From the NCBI RefSeq assembly GCF_031348265.1, contig NZ_CP133771.1, positions 4,526,001 through 4,590,000 of the forward strand: 64,000 nucleotides of DNA, in the 5' to 3' direction. The notes beneath the pieces were generated by a model that was given only the letters and a program-made list of their open reading frames with translations, searched no databases and was not told the DNA's origin. Below, piece after piece: positions 31,577-40,077 of the stretch. The stretch comes from Streptomyces collinus. GTDB lineage: Bacteria; Actinomycetota; Actinomycetes; Streptomycetales; Streptomycetaceae. Position 1 is the stretch's first letter, and every line of letters starts with the position of its first letter. Position numbers and translations under genes: made by a program.

Positions 31577-34114
31577 GTGAGCCGCTTCGATCCGCGCGGC
31601 AAGGTGAACCGGGCGCTGCTGGCCTGTGTGTCCGAATACGACCACCCGGCATCGGACGAGGAACCCCAGGGCGTGAGCGGTCAGCTCCCGGCCGTGCGGC
31701 ACAACCGGACCGGCCTTGAGGACGCGCTGCGCCGGGGCGGGGTCTTCGGCGCGGGCGAGGTGCGGGGCCTGGCCTCCCCGACACCGGACGACTTCACGCG
31801 CGAGTTGCACCGCGTCTGCCAGGAGGCCAGAGGGCTGCTGCTGCTCTACTTCGCCGGGCACGCCGTCACCTCCACCTCCGGCAGCGAACTGCACTTGCAG
31901 ATGCGCACCGCGCGGGTCCTCACGGGCAACGGACTGCCCGGCTCGGTGCGCTTCAGCGAGGTGCTCGGCGAGCTGGCCGAGAGCAACGCCGAGCAGGTGG
32001 TGGTGATCCTCGACTGCTGCTACGCCGGCAACGCGGCGGGGATCTGGCACCGCTTCGACGATCCGAAGCGCAAGAAGCACAAGATCCTGCTGCTGATGAG
32101 CGTGCAGCCCAACCGCTGCATCCTGGGCGGGGACGCCGACACGGCGACACCGTTCACCCGCGAACTCACGCACGTCCTCGACGAGGGCGGCGAGGTGTGG
32201 CTCTCCGAGCTGTACACCCGGGTGAAGGAGCGGATGGCGGCGGCGAACTACCGGGCGGAGGACGACGATTCGCAGCGGCCGCAGGCGCTCGCTCCCCCCT
32301 GGAAGCAGGACGCGGACGTACTGCTCGCGGCGGGGCCGGGGATCGTGGTGGAGCGGCCCGAGCCCGTGCCCGGCGGCTGGTTCCCGTGGCTGCGGCCCCT
32401 GCTCGCCCGTGCCCGGAGGATTTTCGCCCGGTCCGGCCGTACCGCGCTGGCGGCTCTGCTCGCCGTGCTCGCCACCGGCGCCGGCGGTTACGGAATCCTG
32501 GCCCTGACCGGCGACTCCGGACCCTGCGCACCGGCCCTGGAACTGCGCGTCCTCGCCGACCCGGACCTGGAGCCGGCGGTGCGGGCGGCCGCGGACGACT
32601 ACGTCACGTCGGACGCCAACACCACCGGCGAGGGCTGCCGGCGCAGCGGCATCACCGTCTACAGCGCGGGCTCCGCGGCCGTGGTGAACGCCCTGGGCGA
32701 GCGGACCGACGCCTGGCAGCAGCCCCGCGAGGACGACAACCCGCAGCGGGACATCGGCCCGCAGCCGGACGTGTGGATCCCCGCCACCGGCGCCGACGTC
32801 GACCGGGTCACCTCGGCCGCGGCCAAGCAGGACCGGATCTTCGCCCGGCTGGAACCGGAGGCCGAGCCGATCGCGTACTCGCCGGTCGTGCTGGCCGTAC
32901 CGGAGGTACTGCGCGCCGGCCTCGAACCCACCGGGCGGTCGCTGTCGCGGCTGCTCGCCGACCTCGAACGGGCCGACAGCAGAACCGAAGTGCACCGTCC
33001 CGACCCGGAGTTCACCGACGCGGCGCTGCTGGCCACGACGGGACTGTACGGCGACGACGCCGACCCGCGCCGTGCCGAGCAAGAACTCGCCCGGACCGAG
33101 CGGCCCGAACCCTCGGCCGTGCGGCTGCTGTGCGCGCTGCCGGGCAGCGGCGACGCCGTGGACGACCGCGGCGCGGCGCTGGTCCCCGAGTTCCTGCTGA
33201 AGAGCGGCATCGGCTGCCACCCGCTCACCCGCGCCCGGCGCGTCGCCGCCTACCCCGACGACGTGCCCGGCCTGGAACCGGCGTTCGTACGGGTGCGCTG
33301 GGAGGACGGCGACCGGGACGCCGCCGCGCGGGACGACGCGGTGGACCGCTTCCACACCTGGCTGACCGGGGAGGGCGGCCGGACGGTGCTCGGCGAGCAC
33401 GGCTTCAGGTCCCCGACCGGAGAGCGCGGCCTGCTCGACGCGGCATCGGTACCCGAGGGCCTCACCGAGTCCGTCCGCCCGGCCAGGGCCGCCGACCCCA
33501 CGACGATGGACGACACCCTGGTGTACTACGGCGACGCGCACGGACCCGGCCGGGTGCTGTACCTCCTCGACAGTTCCGGCTCCATGGCAGGCCGGTGGGA
33601 CGGCCCCAGCGGCGGCCCGGGCATCCTCAAGCAGACCCTGTCCGGGCTCGGCGGGGAGGACGAGTACGGGGTGTGGGCGGTGCACGGCACCGGCCGCCGC
33701 ACGCATACCGAGCTGCTGAAATTCGGCACGCACGGCCGCCGCGAGGCCGAAGACGTCCTGGACGCCGCAGAGGTGCGGGACGCGGAGGCCGATCCGCGCG
33801 GCGCCCTGCTGGACGCCCTGGCGTTCATGAAGGAGCGCGGCAGCGGTGACGACCGGCCCCAGCTGATCGTGTACCTCACCGACGGCGAGGACGACGGCCG
33901 CCTGACCAGGAAGGCCCTCAAGGAGGTCGTCGACCGGGCCGGCGGCGCGGGCGTCCCGGTGACCATGGTGTCCCTGAGCAGCTCGGGCTGCGACCAGGAC
34001 CGCCCCGCGACGCGCATCGCCGAGGCCGGCCGGGGCCGCTGCCTCGACGCGGGTGACGACCTCGTGCCCGCCCTGCACGACGAGGTCGCCCGCATCGGAA
34101 CGGGGGAGGAATGA
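31577..34114 (+). CDS. Caspase-TM-solute-binding-vWA fusion protein
   Basis: An 845-residue membrane protein. Residues 1-230 form a C14 caspase-like peptidase with His95 in LLLYFAGHAV and Cys148 in VVVILDCCYAG. After a basic stretch (LLARARRIFARSGR) comes one TM at about 288-310 (TALAALLAVLATGAGGYGIL), so the caspase should be cytosolic and the rest outside. Residues 310-640 resemble an extracellular solute-binding protein (LELRVLADPDLEPAVRAAAD, PQPDVWIPATGADVDRV). Residues 655-840 form a vWA domain with MIDAS LLDSSGSM and YLTDGEDDG. GTG at 31577 is 4 nt after EACC1. The next gene overlaps (ATGA). I infer that it works as a ligand receptor driving a cytosolic protease. Confidence 0.88.
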   Translation: MSRFDPRGKVNRALLACVSEYDHPASDEEPQGVSGQLPAVRHNRTGLEDALRRGGVFGAGEVRGLASPTPDDFTRELHRVCQEARGLLLLYFAGHAVTSTSGSELHLQMRTARVLTGNGLPGSVRFSEVLGELAESNAEQVVVILDCCYAGNAAGIWHRFDDPKRKKHKILLLMSVQPNRCILGGDADTATPFTRELTHVLDEGGEVWLSELYTRVKERMAAANYRAEDDDSQRPQALAPPWKQDADVLLAAGPGIVVERPEPVPGGWFPWLRPLLARARRIFARSGRTALAALLAVLATGAGGYGILALTGDSGPCAPALELRVLADPDLEPAVRAAADDYVTSDANTTGEGCRRSGITVYSAGSAAVVNALGERTDAWQQPREDDNPQRDIGPQPDVWIPATGADVDRVTSAAAKQDRIFARLEPEAEPIAYSPVVLAVPEVLRAGLEPTGRSLSRLLADLERADSRTEVHRPDPEFTDAALLATTGLYGDDADPRRAEQELARTERPEPSAVRLLCALPGSGDAVDDRGAALVPEFLLKSGIGCHPLTRARRVAAYPDDVPGLEPAFVRVRWEDGDRDAAARDDAVDRFHTWLTGEGGRTVLGEHGFRSPTGERGLLDAASVPEGLTESVRPARAADPTTMDDTLVYYGDAHGPGRVLYLLDSSGSMAGRWDGPSGGPGILKQTLSGLGGEDEYGVWAVHGTGRRTHTELLKFGTHGRREAEDVLDAAEVRDAEADPRGALLDALAFMKERGSGDDRPQLIVYLTDGEDDGRLTRKALKEVVDRAGGAGVPVTMVSLSSSGCDQDRPATRIAEAGRGRCLDAGDDLVPALHDEVARIGTGEE

Positions 34115-35514
34115 TGGCCCGCCGCCTGACGGCCGCCGCACTGTCGCTGCTGTCCCTGCTCGCGCTCGCCTCCTGCACCGGCAAGGACGCGCCGGAGCAG
34201 CCGCAGGGCGCCGCCGACCCGCCCCGGATCGTGGTGGCCAGCGGCCGGGACGTCACCGGCAAGAACGGCATCCGCCAGCAGCTCATCGACGCCTGGAACG
34301 CCCGGGAGGGCGAACACGGCTACCGCGCCCGCCTGGTGGAGCTCCCCGGCTCCGCCGACCAGCAGCGCAGCCAGCTGCTCGGTGCGCTCCAGTCGGGCGG
34401 CGCCGAGTACGACGTGGTGAACCTGGACGTGACCTGGATCCCGGAGTTCGCCGCCGCCGGCCTGATCCGCCCGCTGACCGGCGCGGCCGTGAAGTCGCCC
34501 GACGACATCATCGAGGCCGTCGACCGGACGTCGTTCTGGGACGGCGAGCGGTACGCGGTCCCCTTCAACAGCGATGTGGGCCTGCTGTACTACCGCAAGG
34601 ACCACCTGCGGGAGGCCGGGGCCTCCCAGGCCGAACTGGGCCGCGGAGTGACCTGGGCCGACCTGCGGGAACTGATCGACGCCGTCAACGACGACCCCAC
34701 GAAGCCCGAGAACTACCAGGAGGGGTGGACCACGCAGCTCGCCGCCTACGAGGGCCGTACGGTCAACGCGATCGAGGCCTTCGCCTCGGCCGTGCCGGAC
34801 TTCGCGCTCACCGACGAGGACGGCCGGTACACCGCCGACGAGGCGCAGTTGACGGCCGGAGTGACCGAACTGCGGGAGCGCACGGCGTCGCCGTACATGC
34901 TCGACGAGTCCTCCGGGTCCCGCGAGGCCGAGTCGCTCAGCGCCTTCGCGGAGGGCCGCACCACGTTCCTGCGGCACTGGCCGTACGTCTACCCGGCCCT
35001 GTACGAGACGTACAAGGAGGAGCTCGGTGTGACCCGGCTGCCCGGCAAGGCCGTGCTCGGCGGGCAGAACCTGGCCGTCACCTCGAACACGTCCGAGCAG
35101 CGGGCCGCCAAGGCCGCCGAGCTGATCGCGTTCCTGACCGACCCGGACAGTGAACGCTGCCTCCTGCGCGCCGGGTTCGCCGCGACCCGTACCTCCGCCT
35201 ACCGGAATCCCGGCGGCACCCCCGAGTGCCGGCACGCCTCCGCGTACTCGGGAGGCGCCTCGGCGTCCCCCACCGGCGAGAGCGCCGAGGTCAAGGCCCC
35301 TGACGGGCTCGCCGACGGCGTCAGCTACTCCCGCGACGTCCTGCTGCCCTCCCTGAGCGAGGCCGTACAGCGCCCGCGCACACCGCTGTACGGCGCCGTC
35401 ACGCAGACCCTCATCACCGAACTGGGCGCTCTGTACGGGCGGCACCGGCCGCCGGGGGACGCACAGGTGGCGAAGAACCTCGACGAGGCGTTGAGCGAGG
35501 TGCTGCCCGGCTGA
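34111..35514 (+). CDS. Extracellular solute-binding lipoprotein without permease genes
   Basis: A 467-residue type-1 solute-binding lipoprotein. The signal peptide ends in lipobox LASC (Cys22). The body starts PPRIVVASGRDVTGKNGIRQ and has AEYDVVNLDVTWIPEFAAAG, YAVPFNSDVGLLYYRKDHL and KAVLGGQNLAVTSN, as in sugar-binding proteins of ABC importers. No permease or ATPase gene is present. The gene overlaps the caspase fusion by 4 nt (GGGGGAGGAATGATG), which suggests that it feeds ligand information to the extracellular part of that protein instead of to a transporter. Two ATGs in tandem make the exact start ambiguous by one codon. Confidence 0.88.
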   Translation: MMARRLTAAALSLLSLLALASCTGKDAPEQPQGAADPPRIVVASGRDVTGKNGIRQQLIDAWNAREGEHGYRARLVELPGSADQQRSQLLGALQSGGAEYDVVNLDVTWIPEFAAAGLIRPLTGAAVKSPDDIIEAVDRTSFWDGERYAVPFNSDVGLLYYRKDHLREAGASQAELGRGVTWADLRELIDAVNDDPTKPENYQEGWTTQLAAYEGRTVNAIEAFASAVPDFALTDEDGRYTADEAQLTAGVTELRERTASPYMLDESSGSREAESLSAFAEGRTTFLRHWPYVYPALYETYKEELGVTRLPGKAVLGGQNLAVTSNTSEQRAAKAAELIAFLTDPDSERCLLRAGFAATRTSAYRNPGGTPECRHASAYSGGASASPTGESAEVKAPDGLADGVSYSRDVLLPSLSEAVQRPRTPLYGAVTQTLITELGALYGRHRPPGDAQVAKNLDEALSEVLPG

Positions 35515-35573
35515 CCCCGCTACCTGGCTGGACTTCCCGTCGGACGCCGCGTCCGGCCGACGTCGGGGCGCGC

Positions 35574-35720
35574 TCAGCGCGGGTCCGCGACCGCCCGCGG
35601 GGCCGGCTCCGGGGTCTCGGCTCTCGCCGGGCCCGCGTTCGCCGCGAGCAGCAGGGTCGCCACCGCGACGAGGGCGGCGGTGAAGCCTCGGGCGTACCGC
35701 TCGGCGGTGCGTGTGCGCAT
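35574..35720 (-). CDS. 48-residue secreted peptide precursor
   Basis: A small gene divergent from the XRE-TPR regulator. The product has a basic start (MRTRTAERYARG), a hydrophobic core (FTAALVAVATLLLAANAG) and a signal-peptidase site PARA|E, leaving a 14-residue mature peptide ETPEPAPRAVADPR. A GAGG lies about 10 nt before the ATG. Size, export signal and placement beside a TPR regulator resemble precursors of RRNPP-type peptide pheromones (PapR, SHP, Phr). No homologue is known to me. It could also be a spurious reading frame. Confidence 0.55.
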   Translation of the reverse strand: MRTRTAERYARGFTAALVAVATLLLAANAGPARAETPEPAPRAVADPR

Positions 35721-35764
35721 CAGCACGGCGACCTCGCAACTGGGGCGGCGACTACGGCGGCAGG

Positions 35765-35807
35765 GTGTTAAGCGAGTTCGACAATCCGGCTTAACACTCC
35801 GTTTAAC
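35765..35807. promoter_or_regulatory. 9-bp inverted repeat operator between peptide and XRE-TPR genes
   Basis: GTGTTAAGC (35765-35773) and GCTTAACAC (35789-35797) form a perfect inverted repeat, centres 24 bp apart. An extra half-site GTTTAAC is at 35801-35807. This AT-rich patch stands out in the GC-rich gap and sits where both divergent promoters must lie, so autoregulation by the XRE-TPR protein is likely. Confidence 0.65.
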
Positions 35808-35854
35808 CTAGGGGCAGTTCAGGGCGAACGGCAAGAGGGGCAAGGGGAGTTGGC

Positions 35855-37198
35855 GTGGGGGAGCGTGATGATCCGGGGACCATCGGACGCCGGGTGCAGC
35901 GGTTGCGTGTGGAACGCGGGCTGACCCAGCGCCAGTTGGCGGAACCCGTGTACACACCGGCCTACATCTCCACCCTGGAGTCGGGCCGGGTACGCCCCTC
36001 CGACGACGCCCTGCGGCATCTCGCGGACCGGCTCGGCGTCGCCTTCGACGAGCTCGCCAGCGGCCACTCCGCGCGGCTCGTGACCGAGCTGCGGCTGCGG
36101 CTGACCGAGGCCCAGCGGACCCTCGCCGTCGGTGAGACGGAGGCGGCGGCCGGGCAGTACGCGGAGCTGCTCGCCGAGGCGGAGACGCACGGTCTGGCCG
36201 CGGAGCGGTCCGACGCCCTGCTCGGCCTCGGCGAGTGCGCGCTGGAGACGGGCGAGCTCGTGGCGGGCCGGCAGTACTTCGAGCGGGCCGAGGAGTGCCT
36301 GGCCGGCGCGCCGCTGCCCGCCCGTGTCCCGGCCCTGCGCGGCCGGGCCGTCGCGCACTACCTCGCCGGTGAACTCCGCTACGCCGTCTACCTGCTGGAG
36401 ACCGCCCTCGACGAACTGAACCGCGGCGGCCTGCATGACCCGGACGCCCTGCTGCTGCTCTACGCCAGCGCCATCGGCCCGTACATGGACATGGGCGCGC
36501 ACGCCCGGGCCGCCCAGGCCGCCGAGTTCGCCCTGGCCCTCGCCCCGCAGTCCGGCGACCCCGCCCTGGTCGCCCGCATGCACCGGTCCGTCGCCCGCAC
36601 CCTGGTCGCAGAGGGCCGTCTCGCCGAGGCCGACGCCTCCCTGGCCAAGGCGGCCGAGCTGTACCGGGGCCTGCAGATCCGCACCGAACTCGCCAACTGC
36701 CACTGGATGCGCGGCTACGTCTACGCCCAGGACGGACAGCTGGAGCGGGCGGAGGCCGAGCTGCGGGAGGCCCTCAGCATGCTGTCGGCCAAGCGCGCCG
36801 CCCTCTACAGCAGCCAGGTCGCCGTGGAGCTGGCCGACGTGCTGCACCGGCGCGGCAGGTCCGACGAGGCGGCGGCCCTGCTGCACGACGTCCTCGGGCA
36901 CCTGTCCCCCGAGCGCGGCGCCGTCCACTCCGCCGCGGCGCACCGGCTGCTCGGCATCATCGCCGAGGACGCCCGCCGCACGGAGGAGGCCGAGGAGCAC
37001 TACGTCCGGGCCCTGAGCCTGCTGGAGCGGGCCGGTGCCGCCGGTGACCTGGCCGACCTGTGCCGGCTGCTGGGCGATCTGCTGCGGCGGACCGGGCGGG
37101 TGGAGGCGGCCCTGGACGCCTACCGGACGGGCCTCGGGCACCGCACGGCCCCCGGCACCACCACCCTCGGGCCCGCGCCCGCACAGCCCCCTCTCTGA
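35855..37198 (+). CDS. XRE HTH plus TPR transcriptional regulator (RRNPP-like)
   Basis: A 447-residue regulator. The HTH is at residues 8-65 (TIGRRVQRLRVERGLTQRQL, YTPAYISTLESGRVRPSDDA). Residues 80-430 are tandem TPR helices (for example SDALLGLGECALETGELVAG, ALVARMHRSVARTLVAEGRL, AHRLLGIIAEDARRTEEAEE). GTG at 35855 has AAGGGGAG 6 nt upstream. This is the domain order of PlcR/Rgg-type peptide receptors. The divergent 48-codon secreted-peptide gene and the shared inverted repeat fit a peptide-responsive switch. It might instead respond to a cytosolic ligand. It lies directly after the caspase system and may control it. Confidence 0.85.
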   Translation: MGERDDPGTIGRRVQRLRVERGLTQRQLAEPVYTPAYISTLESGRVRPSDDALRHLADRLGVAFDELASGHSARLVTELRLRLTEAQRTLAVGETEAAAGQYAELLAEAETHGLAAERSDALLGLGECALETGELVAGRQYFERAEECLAGAPLPARVPALRGRAVAHYLAGELRYAVYLLETALDELNRGGLHDPDALLLLYASAIGPYMDMGAHARAAQAAEFALALAPQSGDPALVARMHRSVARTLVAEGRLAEADASLAKAAELYRGLQIRTELANCHWMRGYVYAQDGQLERAEAELREALSMLSAKRAALYSSQVAVELADVLHRRGRSDEAAALLHDVLGHLSPERGAVHSAAAHRLLGIIAEDARRTEEAEEHYVRALSLLERAGAAGDLADLCRLLGDLLRRTGRVEAALDAYRTGLGHRTAPGTTTLGPAPAQPPL

Positions 37199-37247
37199 GA
37201 AAGCAGGGCCCTCGCACAGCCGTGCGGGTTAGCCTCCCACCCGGGAT

Positions 37248-38291
37248 GTGAACGACCGGGGCGGGCGCGTGGAGAACCAACGGACGGAGAGCCGACGGAC
37301 GGCGGCCGACGGCATACGGCTGGGCCTGCGGGCCCTGGTGTACGCCGTCCTCGGCGGTGCCGCGCTGCTCGCCATCGGGACGGTGGCGTCGGTGCTCGGG
37401 CCCCTGCTGGCGCTCGACCTCTACACCCCGCCGGTCGCGGCCTGGTGGACGGTGTTCACCGCGATCACCGTCCAGGGCGTGCCGTTCCTGCTGCTGGGCA
37501 CGCTCGTGTCGGCGGCGATCGGGGCGTTCGTGCCCGAGCGGGTCTTCCAGCGGCTGCTGCCCCGCCGCACGGCGCTCGCCGTGCCGGTCGCCGGGGCCGC
37601 CGGGGTCGTGCTGCCCGGCTGCGAGTGCGCGTCCGTGCCGGTGGCGGGAAGCCTGATGCGGCGGGGTGTCGCACCGGCGGCCGCGCTCGCCTTCCTGCTG
37701 TCCGCGCCCGCCATCAACCCCGTCGTCCTGGTGGCGACCTCGATCGCCTTCCCGGGGCAGCCGGAGATGGTCCTCGGCCGGCTGCTCGCCTCGCTCGGCA
37801 CAGCCGTGGTGATGGGCTGGCTGTGGGCGCGGTTCGGGCGGGAGGAGTGGCTGCGGCTGCCGAAGCGGAGCGGCGGGCAGTCCCCGGGCGGCGGCCCGCG
37901 GGCCTTCGTCTCCGGGCTCCAGCACGACTTTCTGCACGCGGGCGGCTTCCTCGTCGTCGGGGCGGCGGCCGCGGCGACCTTCGACATCGTCGTGCCGCGG
38001 TCGCTGCTGGAGGTGTTCACCGGGTCCGCCTGGCTGTCGGTGCTGCTGCTCGCGCTGCTGGCGGTCGTGCTGTGCGTGTGCAGCGAGGCCGACGCGTTCG
38101 TGGCGGCGTCGCTGAGCGGCTTCTCCCCGACCGCGCGGCTGGCGTTCATGGTGGTCGGGCCGATGGTCGACCTGAAGCTGATCGCGCTCCAGACGGGCAC
38201 GTTCGGCAGGGCCTTCGCGGTGCGGTTCTCGGCGGCGACCTGGGTGGTCGCCGTGACGAGCAGCGTCCTGGTGGGGTGGTGGCTGCTGTGA
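37248..38291 (+). CDS. Predicted permease (PF03773, YcgR-like)
   Basis: A 347-residue membrane protein with about eight helices. The family hallmarks are GVPFLLLGTLVSAAIGAFVP, VLPGCECASVPVAGSLMRRG with paired Cys, LLSAPAINPVVLVAT and CVCSEADAFVAASL. In Bacillus the YcgR/YcgQ pair is controlled by the zinc repressor Zur. The downstream gene overlaps by 4 nt (GTGA). The GTG at 37248 has no clear ribosome site; GTG at 37269 is an alternative. A divalent-metal or metal-chelate function is inferred from family and partner. Confidence 0.88.
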   Translation: MNDRGGRVENQRTESRRTAADGIRLGLRALVYAVLGGAALLAIGTVASVLGPLLALDLYTPPVAAWWTVFTAITVQGVPFLLLGTLVSAAIGAFVPERVFQRLLPRRTALAVPVAGAAGVVLPGCECASVPVAGSLMRRGVAPAAALAFLLSAPAINPVVLVATSIAFPGQPEMVLGRLLASLGTAVVMGWLWARFGREEWLRLPKRSGGQSPGGGPRAFVSGLQHDFLHAGGFLVVGAAAAATFDIVVPRSLLEVFTGSAWLSVLLLALLAVVLCVCSEADAFVAASLSGFSPTARLAFMVVGPMVDLKLIALQTGTFGRAFAVRFSAATWVVAVTSSVLVGWWLL

Positions 38292-39073
38292 GGCGCTACG
38301 GACCGGCCGTGCTGCTCGCGCTCGTGGGCGCGGCGATCCTCAGGGTGTCGCTCTTCAGCGAGCTGTACCTGCGCTACGTCCAGGCGGGGCTGCGGCCGTA
38401 CCTGGTGGTGTCCGGGGCGGCGCTGGTGCTGCTGGGCGCGGCGGTGGCGGTGGTGACGAACAGGGCGGGCGAGGAGCACGGCGACGGCGACGGGGACGAC
38501 CACGGCGACGGGGACGACCACGGCGACACGGACGGCCACGGGAACGGCGACGGCCACGCAGGGCACGGTCACGGCCCCGGCGGGCCCCGGGTCGCCTGGT
38601 TCCTCACGCTCCCCGCCCTGGCCCTCCTGCTGTTCCCGCCGCCCGCCCTCGGCTCCTACAGCGCGGAGCGCGAGGCGGCGCAGCGTGCCGCCCGGGGCGT
38701 CGGCACCTTCCCGGCCCTGCCGTCCGGGAACCCGGTCGACCTCACCCTCGGGGAGTTCGGCTCCCGGGCGGTCTACGACAGCGGCCGCTCCCTGAAGGGC
38801 CGGACGGTCCGGCTCACCGGCTTCGTCACCCGTGGCGGCGACGGCACCTGGTACGTCACCCGCCTCCTCGTCTCCTGCTGCGCCGCCGACGCCACGTCCG
38901 CCAAGGCCGAGGTGCGCGGCGCGCAGGCCCCGCCGGTCGACACATGGGTGACGGTCACCGGGACGTGGCACCCCGAGGGCGGGCTCGGCTCGGACGCCGC
39001 CTGGCCACCGGTCGTCGACGCCCGCTCCGTCCGGCAGGTGCCGCAGCCGGACAGCCCGTACGAGAAACGCTGA
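38288..39073 (+). CDS. TIGR03943-type membrane protein (YcgQ-like) with His/Asp-rich loop
   Basis: A 261-residue protein coupled to the permease by a GTGA overlap. Two N-terminal TMs are followed by a His/Asp/Gly-rich loop (about residues 60-98) encoded by short DNA repeats such as GGGGACGACCACGGCGAC; its His-x-Asp density suggests divalent metal binding. A third TM and an extracytoplasmic domain follow, with LTGFVTRGGDGTWYVTRLLV and the family Cys pair SCCAADA. It probably acts with the permease in zinc or other metal handling. Confidence 0.87.
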   Translation: MRRYGPAVLLALVGAAILRVSLFSELYLRYVQAGLRPYLVVSGAALVLLGAAVAVVTNRAGEEHGDGDGDDHGDGDDHGDTDGHGNGDGHAGHGHGPGGPRVAWFLTLPALALLLFPPPALGSYSAEREAAQRAARGVGTFPALPSGNPVDLTLGEFGSRAVYDSGRSLKGRTVRLTGFVTRGGDGTWYVTRLLVSCCAADATSAKAEVRGAQAPPVDTWVTVTGTWHPEGGLGSDAAWPPVVDARSVRQVPQPDSPYEKR

Positions 39074-39273
39074 GGCCGCACCCCCCCCCGCGGCAGAGCC
39101 CCCGCCCAGGGGTTTCGGCCCTTCCGCCACGGGTAGTCGGGGCACCTCCGGGAGGGCCCGGAGCTGCGGTCCGGGCGGGTGCGAGACCGGACGCACGATG
39201 GCCGGCCGTCTTGCCGGCGGGGCGCCCCGGAAACGGTGATGGCGCAAGCCGCGGTGCGAAGGAGGCGGTGGTC

Positions 39274-40059
39274 GTGCGGCCGAGGGACGATCCCGGAGGT
39301 GCCCCCGACGGCGACCCGGGTCCCGGCCGCACCGGAGGCGGCGACCCGGACCCGGACGGAGCCCGGGCCGCCGACGTGATCGCCCGCGGTGTGCGGGGCG
39401 CCGAGCCCGGAGAGGTCCCGGGGCGGCTGTGCGAGGTGGCGGTGGAACTGCTGCCGGTGACCGGCGCCAGCGTGTCCCTGCGCAGCGAGGGCATGCCCGT
39501 GCAGCTGAGCGCGAGCAGCGCACAGGCCGCCCACCTGGCGCAGATCCAGGCGACCCTGGGCGACGGTCCCTGCCAGAGCGCGCTGGAGGACGGCGCGCCG
39601 GTGCTCGCCTGCGATCTCACCTCGGGCCGGGACGCGGGACGCTGGCCGGTCTTCGCCCAGCAGGCGACGGAGGCCGGGGTGCGGGCGGTGTACGCGGTGC
39701 CCCTGGGCAGCGGCACGGTCTGCGTCGGCACGCTCGACCTGTACCGCGACCGCCCCGGCGGGCTCACCGACGGCCAGCTGCACGTGGCCCGGATCGTGGC
39801 CGGGGTGATGACCGTGGCCCTGATGGCCCTGCCGCACGGGGACGAGCCCGAGACTCCGGACGGGGAGGACTGGCTGAGCGGCCTGGCCGCCGACCACGAC
39901 GAGGTCTACCGGGCCGTCGGCATGATCATGGCGCAGCTCGGCGTGGGCGCGGACGACGCCCTCGCGCGACTGCGGGCCGACGCCTTCGCGCACGGGCGTA
40001 CGGCCCTGGACGTGGCACGGGACGTCATCGCCCACCGCACGCGCTTCGACCGGTCCTGA
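39274..40059 (+). CDS. GAF-ANTAR RNA-binding antiterminator protein
   Basis: A 261-residue cytosolic regulator. The GTG at 39274 has AAGGAGG 8 nt upstream; the first ~40 residues are Asp/Gly/Pro-rich. A GAF-like sensor domain spans about 45-175 (VAVELLPVTGASVSLRSEGM, VRAVYAVPLGSGTVCVGTLD). A C-terminal ANTAR domain follows (YRAVGMIMAQLGVGADDALA, LDVARDVIAHRTRF). ANTAR proteins bind paired hairpins in leader RNAs to prevent termination. The target transcript is unknown. It is separated from neighbours by a C-rich spacer upstream and a convergent gene downstream. Confidence 0.9.
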   Translation: MRPRDDPGGAPDGDPGPGRTGGGDPDPDGARAADVIARGVRGAEPGEVPGRLCEVAVELLPVTGASVSLRSEGMPVQLSASSAQAAHLAQIQATLGDGPCQSALEDGAPVLACDLTSGRDAGRWPVFAQQATEAGVRAVYAVPLGSGTVCVGTLDLYRDRPGGLTDGQLHVARIVAGVMTVALMALPHGDEPETPDGEDWLSGLAADHDEVYRAVGMIMAQLGVGADDALARLRADAFAHGRTALDVARDVIAHRTRFDRS

Positions 40060-40077
40060 CCCCCGCGGCCCGGGGTG

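Noticed and set aside
34111..35514. Solute-binding lipoprotein as part of an ABC importer
   Set aside because: No permease or ATPase gene in the locus; it overlaps the caspase fusion instead.
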